31,343 nt of DNA. It comes from an uncultured Veillonella sp. (lineage in GTDB: Bacteria > Bacillota > Negativicutes > Veillonellales > Veillonellaceae). The notes under the pieces were generated by a model, which saw only the letters and a list, made by a program, of their open reading frames with translations, was not told where the DNA came from and made no database searches. Made by a program: the position numbers and the translations under genes. The stretch lies in NCBI RefSeq assembly GCF_915069625.1, contig NZ_CAJZFD010000001.1:1-31343 (forward strand), given 5' to 3'. Shown one piece after another: positions 26,324 to 31,343 of this stretch (position 1 is its first letter; each line of letters begins with the position of its first letter).

Positions 26324-27613
26324 TTAACCTTGAAAACCTTGCGGATTCGGTAATACATGGCCCGCTACATAGCGCTCAACGATATGTCGATCATCACCAA
26401 CATATAACCAACGCTCTAACCGCTCCTCTAAGGTGCGTTCATTCGGGTCAAATAGTGTTGTATCATCAATGATAAGGGCATCTAGGTCACAACCTTTTTC
26501 AAAGCTCCCCACCTTACCAAAGAACTTACCACCACCCTTCGTAGCCATATAGAAGGCTTCACTTAATGTGAGGGGCGCATAATTTGAATCTACTTCCACC
26601 CATTTCATTTTGGATAATCCAATGGCTTCTGTAAGAACCTTTGCCATTGATACCATATGACCACCAGAAATATCAGAGCCTAAACCAATTGGTATATTCC
26701 GTTTCATTAGCTTACGAATCGGTGCAATACCACTTGATAGGTTTACATTAGAATATGGACAATGAGATACCATAGTTTGTGTTTCAGCCATACGCTCCAT
26801 TTCTACATCACTTAAATGAATGCAATGAGCCATTACCGTTGGCATCCGCCCCATTAATTTATGTTCATAATACACATCTGTATAATTTGGTGACTCCGGA
26901 TGTAAAGATGCAACCCAATCGATTTCTCCGTGATTTTCAGATAAATGGGATTGTATTGGTACCTTGTACTCTTCGGCCAATTTACCTAGCCCAGACATTA
27001 ACTCACTTGTACAGGATGGTACAAACCGAGGAGTAATTATAGGTTTTACTAAAGGACCAAATGAAACTGATGCTTCTACCCAGTCTTTCGTATCTACTAA
27101 GGATTGACTTGTTTCTTCAATCAAGAAATCTGGACTATTACGGTCCATATTGACCTTCCCTACATAGGCAGATAATCCAGCTTTTTGTAAAAGTTCCATC
27201 AACACTAATGTGCTCTCTTTATGGATAGTGCCGAACAATATGCTTCTAGTAGTCCCATTGCGCCATAAGTCTTGTACAAAGGCACCATATACTAGCCGTG
27301 CATAATCTAGATTACTAAACTTTGCCTCCTCAGGAAATGTATAGGTTTCTAACCAAGGTAAAAGTTCTTTATCCATCCCAAGGCCACGATTACAATACTG
27401 TGGAGCATGTGCATGTGTATCTACAAAGCCTGGAATAATGAGATTATCACCATAATCAGTAACCTCACAATCTGCATAGGCTGGTGGAATACTTTCACCA
27501 CAATATACAACTACACCATCTACGGCAATGATATAGCCATGTTGAATCGATATAAATTCTGAAGGACGCGGTGTATATAAGATATTCCCTTTTAAAATAA
27601 CTGTCGAATTCAT
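26324..27613 (-). CDS. guaD: Guanine deaminase
   Basis: Guanine deaminase hydrolyses guanine to xanthine and ammonia in purine catabolism and salvage. The 429-residue amidohydrolase-fold protein has the metal-binding HxH at H67 and H69 (FVDTHAHAPQY), the guanine-deaminase stretch GLGMDKELLPWLETYTFPEE, RFVPSCTSELM, the metal His in QSHLSENHGE, AHCIHL, and the catalytic Asp in LGSDISGG. Length fits the family. The ATG at 27613 follows GAGGAGGT closely. It has its own promoter with a palindrome in the spacer, and a terminator, so it is a monocistronic unit. No purine transporter lies next to it. Confidence 0.93.
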   Translation of the reverse strand: MNSTVILKGNILYTPRPSEFISIQHGYIIAVDGVVVYCGESIPPAYADCEVTDYGDNLIIPGFVDTHAHAPQYCNRGLGMDKELLPWLETYTFPEEAKFSNLDYARLVYGAFVQDLWRNGTTRSILFGTIHKESTLVLMELLQKAGLSAYVGKVNMDRNSPDFLIEETSQSLVDTKDWVEASVSFGPLVKPIITPRFVPSCTSELMSGLGKLAEEYKVPIQSHLSENHGEIDWVASLHPESPNYTDVYYEHKLMGRMPTVMAHCIHLSDVEMERMAETQTMVSHCPYSNVNLSSGIAPIRKLMKRNIPIGLGSDISGGHMVSMAKVLTEAIGLSKMKWVEVDSNYAPLTLSEAFYMATKGGGKFFGKVGSFEKGCDLDALIIDDTTLFDPNERTLEERLERWLYVGDDRHIVERYVAGHVLPNPQGFQG

Positions 27614-27685
27614 ATAACCTCCTCGCGTAATTAGAGCCCTAAAATGCTAAGCTCATATAACACGCTAGTTTTTTCTTTAATAGAC

Positions 27686-27731
27686 TATGCTATATGATTC
27701 ATAGTATATGCTATTTAAATAGCAAAGTGAA
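27686..27731 (-). promoter_or_regulatory. guaD promoter with palindrome and direct repeats
   Basis: TTCACT (27726-27731) and TATACT (27703-27708) are 17 bases apart on the minus strand. The spacer contains the perfect 14-base palindrome GCTATTTAAATAGC (27710-27723). TATGCTAT occurs twice on the plus strand, at 27686-27693 and 27707-27714, 21 bases apart, which is two helical turns. This looks like a regulated promoter, possibly by a purine-responsive repressor; that is inference. Confidence 0.6.
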
Positions 27732-27753
27732 TGATGAACGCCACAGTCATAAT

Positions 27754-29664
27754 TTACATCTCATATTCTTTTTTCAATACATAGCCATATGCTTGTTTAT
27801 GCCCATTCGATTGTTCAGTAATGTATACACCTTGTATTTCTGGCGCAAAGCCAGGCAACTGATTGATGCCTTCCTCTAAGGCTAAGAAGTAGTCACAAGC
27901 AGTCTTAGACCAACGCTCTCCAGGTTGCACGCATAATACACCAGGTGGGTACGGTAGAGCTCCTTCAAGAGCAATGCGACCTTCTGCCTCGCGTAGCGGT
28001 ACTAATTCCCCCTTGTTACGTTGGAACTCAAAGTTTGCCTCCTGTGGATTCATGACATAGTCGGGGAAGTATTCATGGGAAAATAAGCGTTGTTGTAAGA
28101 GGCTTACATTTCTAGACTTATAAAAATCATGCATTTCTTGACATAGTTGACGAATACTATAACCTTTGTATGTATCTATATGACTATTGTAAATAGACGG
28201 TAACACTTCTTCCATCGGTGCATCCCGGTCTATGAGGTCTTCAAAGCGAACGAGTTCCTCCACGAGTGCATCCATCTTATGCTTAGATTCTGCTGGTGTC
28301 ATAAGGAATAAGATCGTATTTAAATCACATTTTTCAGGAATGATTCGATTTTCCCGTAAATAATTAGCAAGAATATTAGCAGGAATACCAAACGCTTCAT
28401 ATTCTCCGGTCTCTACATTAATTCCTGGTGTAATCAACTGGAACTTACAAGGATCGATAAAATACTGCCCCTTACCATACCCTTTAAATGAATGCCACTT
28501 TGCTTCTGGTTCAAAGGCAAAATAATTTACATCTTCCGCCATGACTTGTGTATTTCCGTCTTCCCACTTTTTGCCATGCACTATCGGTGGTACTAATGGA
28601 CGGAGATATTTGCATTGCTTCAACACAGCTTTACGAGCATCAATAGCAACTTCAACACACTCACGCCACAGGTTTTGTCCCAACTCACCTTCATGGATTT
28701 TAGCATTTACATCGAGAGAGGCAAATAAGGGGTAAAATGGCGAGGTTGACGCGTGCATCATAAAGGAGTTGTTAAAACGTTTATGATCTACATAACGGTC
28801 TTGCCCCTTTATATGACTATCCTTCTTATGAATTTGAGAGGTTTGAGAAAAACCTGCTTGTTGCTTATGTACCGATTGGGTTACTAAAATCCCAGGATCA
28901 TTTGGACCTAACTCTAATAATAGGGGACTACAATCTTTCATCATAGGAATAAACTGTTCATATCCGACCCAAGCAGAGTCAAAGAAAATATAATCACAAA
29001 GATGACCAATTTTATCTACTACTTGACGCGCATTATAAATCGTACCATCATAGGTGCCTAATTGAATGACTGCCAGCCGAATAGGACGTTTAGCCTTTGC
29101 TTTTTCAGGAGATTTTTCACTGATGAGTTGGCGAATGTAACTTTCATCAAAGCAATGATCTAAAATACCGCCAATGGACCCAAAAGGATTGCGCGCTGTC
29201 TCAAGATATATAGGGGTAGCACCAGACATAACAAGACCACCATGGCAGATGGATTTATGATTATTACGATCATATAAGATAATATCGCCCGGTGTTAAAA
29301 GAGCATTAAGTACTACCTTATTCGCTGAAGATGTACCATTTAACACAAAATAGGTCTTGTCAGCATTATAGACTTTCGCAGCATGCGCTTGCGCATCATA
29401 AGCATAGCCTTCGTGAATTAAAAGATCCCCTAATTTTACATCCGCATTACAAAGGTCTGCTCTAAATATATTCTCCCCAAAGAAATTGTAAAAAGCGCGA
29501 CCTGTAGGATGTTTATAGAAAAACTGACCACCTTGATGTCCTGGGCAATCAAATTGTGAATTTTGATCCCCTACATAATCAGATAAAGCCTTGAAAAATG
29601 GTGGTAAAATAGAATCTTCATAGCTTGCTACAAGCTTTTCTATCTCTGATTTGCAATCGTCCAT
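27754..29664 (-). CDS. speC: Ornithine decarboxylase, main body (reading frame interrupted upstream)
   Basis: This 636-codon frame encodes the PLP and C-terminal domains of a fold-type I ornithine decarboxylase, which makes putrescine. It has CPGHQGGQFF (40-49), ADKTYFVLNGTSSANK, FDSAWVGYEQF, the PLP lysine K267 in VTQSVHKQQAGFSQTSQIH, and EGALPYPPGVLC near the end. Its ATG at 29664 has no ribosome binding site. Moreover, the same frame continues upstream for 36 sense codons of clear family sequence (HTFGIPVIVLRF), meets a TAA at 29773-29775, and then continues to a GTG with a strong site at 29928. The full product would be about 724 residues, the normal size, placing the PLP lysine at 355. 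As written, the gene is therefore nonsense-interrupted and may be a pseudogene. Confidence 0.85.
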   Translation of the reverse strand: MDDCKSEIEKLVASYEDSILPPFFKALSDYVGDQNSQFDCPGHQGGQFFYKHPTGRAFYNFFGENIFRADLCNADVKLGDLLIHEGYAYDAQAHAAKVYNADKTYFVLNGTSSANKVVLNALLTPGDIILYDRNNHKSICHGGLVMSGATPIYLETARNPFGSIGGILDHCFDESYIRQLISEKSPEKAKAKRPIRLAVIQLGTYDGTIYNARQVVDKIGHLCDYIFFDSAWVGYEQFIPMMKDCSPLLLELGPNDPGILVTQSVHKQQAGFSQTSQIHKKDSHIKGQDRYVDHKRFNNSFMMHASTSPFYPLFASLDVNAKIHEGELGQNLWRECVEVAIDARKAVLKQCKYLRPLVPPIVHGKKWEDGNTQVMAEDVNYFAFEPEAKWHSFKGYGKGQYFIDPCKFQLITPGINVETGEYEAFGIPANILANYLRENRIIPEKCDLNTILFLMTPAESKHKMDALVEELVRFEDLIDRDAPMEEVLPSIYNSHIDTYKGYSIRQLCQEMHDFYKSRNVSLLQQRLFSHEYFPDYVMNPQEANFEFQRNKGELVPLREAEGRIALEGALPYPPGVLCVQPGERWSKTACDYFLALEEGINQLPGFAPEIQGVYITEQSNGHKQAYGYVLKKEYEM

Positions 29665-29772
29665 ATTTGTAGAGGCAAACTCTATAATGGATGCTATGCA
29701 CTCCTTATAACAAGATAAATCCTTAGATTCATCAAATCTTAGGACAATAACAGGTATACCAAAGGTATGAAT

Positions 29773-29928
29773 TTAATTATTATTGATAAGATCTAAGTCA
29801 CAATCACCAATAACAACGGCACCGACATCTATAAAATCTGTATCACAAATAGGAACACATATACGACCCTCTAAAGAGCCAATTTTGGATTGTACAGAAT
29901 CAGATAAAGCAACCTTTAAATGTTTCAC
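29773..29928 (-). pseudogene. speC: N-terminal wing-domain fragment of the interrupted ornithine decarboxylase
   Basis: From GTG at 29928 the minus strand encodes 51 residues (VKHLKVALSDSVQSK, then CDTDFIDVGAVVIGD) before TAA at 29773-29775. The DTDFxDVxAVVI pattern is typical of the response-regulator-like wing domain of E. coli-type ornithine decarboxylases. It is exactly in frame with the downstream 636-codon body (88 codons from GTG to its ATG), and the sequence after the stop resumes the same domain. AAAGGAGG lies 5 bases before the GTG. This is therefore the true start of the gene, now cut off by one stop codon. It fills most of the 397-base stretch between speC and lysS. Confidence 0.85.
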
Positions 29929-29933
29929 AGCCT

Positions 29934-29941
29934 CCTCCTTT
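29934..29941 (-). promoter_or_regulatory. Strong ribosome binding site of speC
   Basis: AAAGGAGG on the minus strand is 5 bases before the GTG at 29928. It marks the original translation start of the decarboxylase, 264 bases upstream of the ATG that begins the uninterrupted frame. Confidence 0.8.
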
Positions 29942-30010
29942 CGTAACTATGTATCACACTCGATATATACATCAACACATATGGAATAAAACATAGTATA
30001 AAAACATATA

Positions 30011-30049
30011 ACAAATAAAAAGACTCCCTACTCAAAGAATAGGGAGCCT
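30011..30049 (-). terminator. Terminator of lysS
   Basis: AGGCTCCCTA and TAGGGAGTCT pair over 10 bp with one G-U wobble and a 9-base loop, followed by TTTTATTTG on the minus strand, 12 bases after the lysS stop. Confidence 0.92.
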
Positions 30050-30061
30050 TTTAGTTTTAGA

Positions 30062-31343
<1,282 letters not shown>

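Noticed and set aside
29783..29989. A 68-codon plus-strand open frame upstream of the decarboxylase.
   Set aside because: It is antisense to the well-supported wing-domain sequence of speC and has no family resemblance or ribosome site.
29929..30010. Promoter for speC just after the lysS terminator.
   Set aside because: Several AT-rich hexamers occur (for example TATACT), but none has a convincing partner at 16-18 bases, so none is listed.

Overview
The window looks like a chromosomal segment of a diderm Firmicute (class Negativicutes), most likely Veillonella or a close relative. It combines genes found only in cells with an LPS-containing outer membrane (lpxD, an LpxL-type acyltransferase, bamA, Skp/OmpH chaperones, tamB, tolC, mlaFED) with Firmicute-type housekeeping genes (a tal-glpX-murA neighbourhood, mreB beside murA), AT-rich sequence and strong GGAGG-type ribosome binding sites. 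The genus assignment is inferred from gene content and protein features, not from a database search. Every gene I can support is on the minus strand, so transcription runs from high to low coordinates.

In transcription order: (1) the 3' part of lysS with its terminator; (2) a speC-type ornithine decarboxylase whose N-terminal wing domain is cut by an in-frame TAA, followed by guaD (guanine deaminase) with its own promoter and terminator; (3) a CDF-type cation transporter; (4) a serS-fsa/tal-glpX operon ending in a strong terminator; (5) murA-mreB from a clear promoter, where mreB is open for about 123 basic codons ahead of the usual MreB start, again ending in a terminator; (6) a secreted AMIN plus NAGPA-like protein; (7) a compact six-gene envelope operon running from a promoter at 17706-17734 to a terminator at 10998-11026: exported biotinyl-like protein, S55 (SpoIVB-like) peptidase-like protein, mlaE, mlaF, mlaD with a C-terminal beta-barrel domain, and tolC; (8) tamB; (9) bamA, three consecutive Skp/OmpH paralogues, lpxD and an lpxL-type acyltransferase, running off the left edge into what is probably the rest of the lipid A operon.

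Functionally, about the first 19 kb form an outer-membrane biogenesis island. BamA and the Skp-like proteins handle outer-membrane proteins, LpxD and the acyltransferase make lipid A, MlaFED and TamB move phospholipids between membranes, and TolC is an export duct. The right part is central metabolism, cell-wall precursor synthesis and translation.

The observations most worth a second look are the nonsense-interrupted speC, the two uncharacterised exported proteins at the head of the Mla operon, the extended MreB reading frame, the three differently anchored Skp paralogues, and the loss of expected catalytic or ligand residues in the biotinyl-like, NAGPA-like and CDF proteins. No tRNA, rRNA, CRISPR array, insertion sequence or prophage gene was seen.
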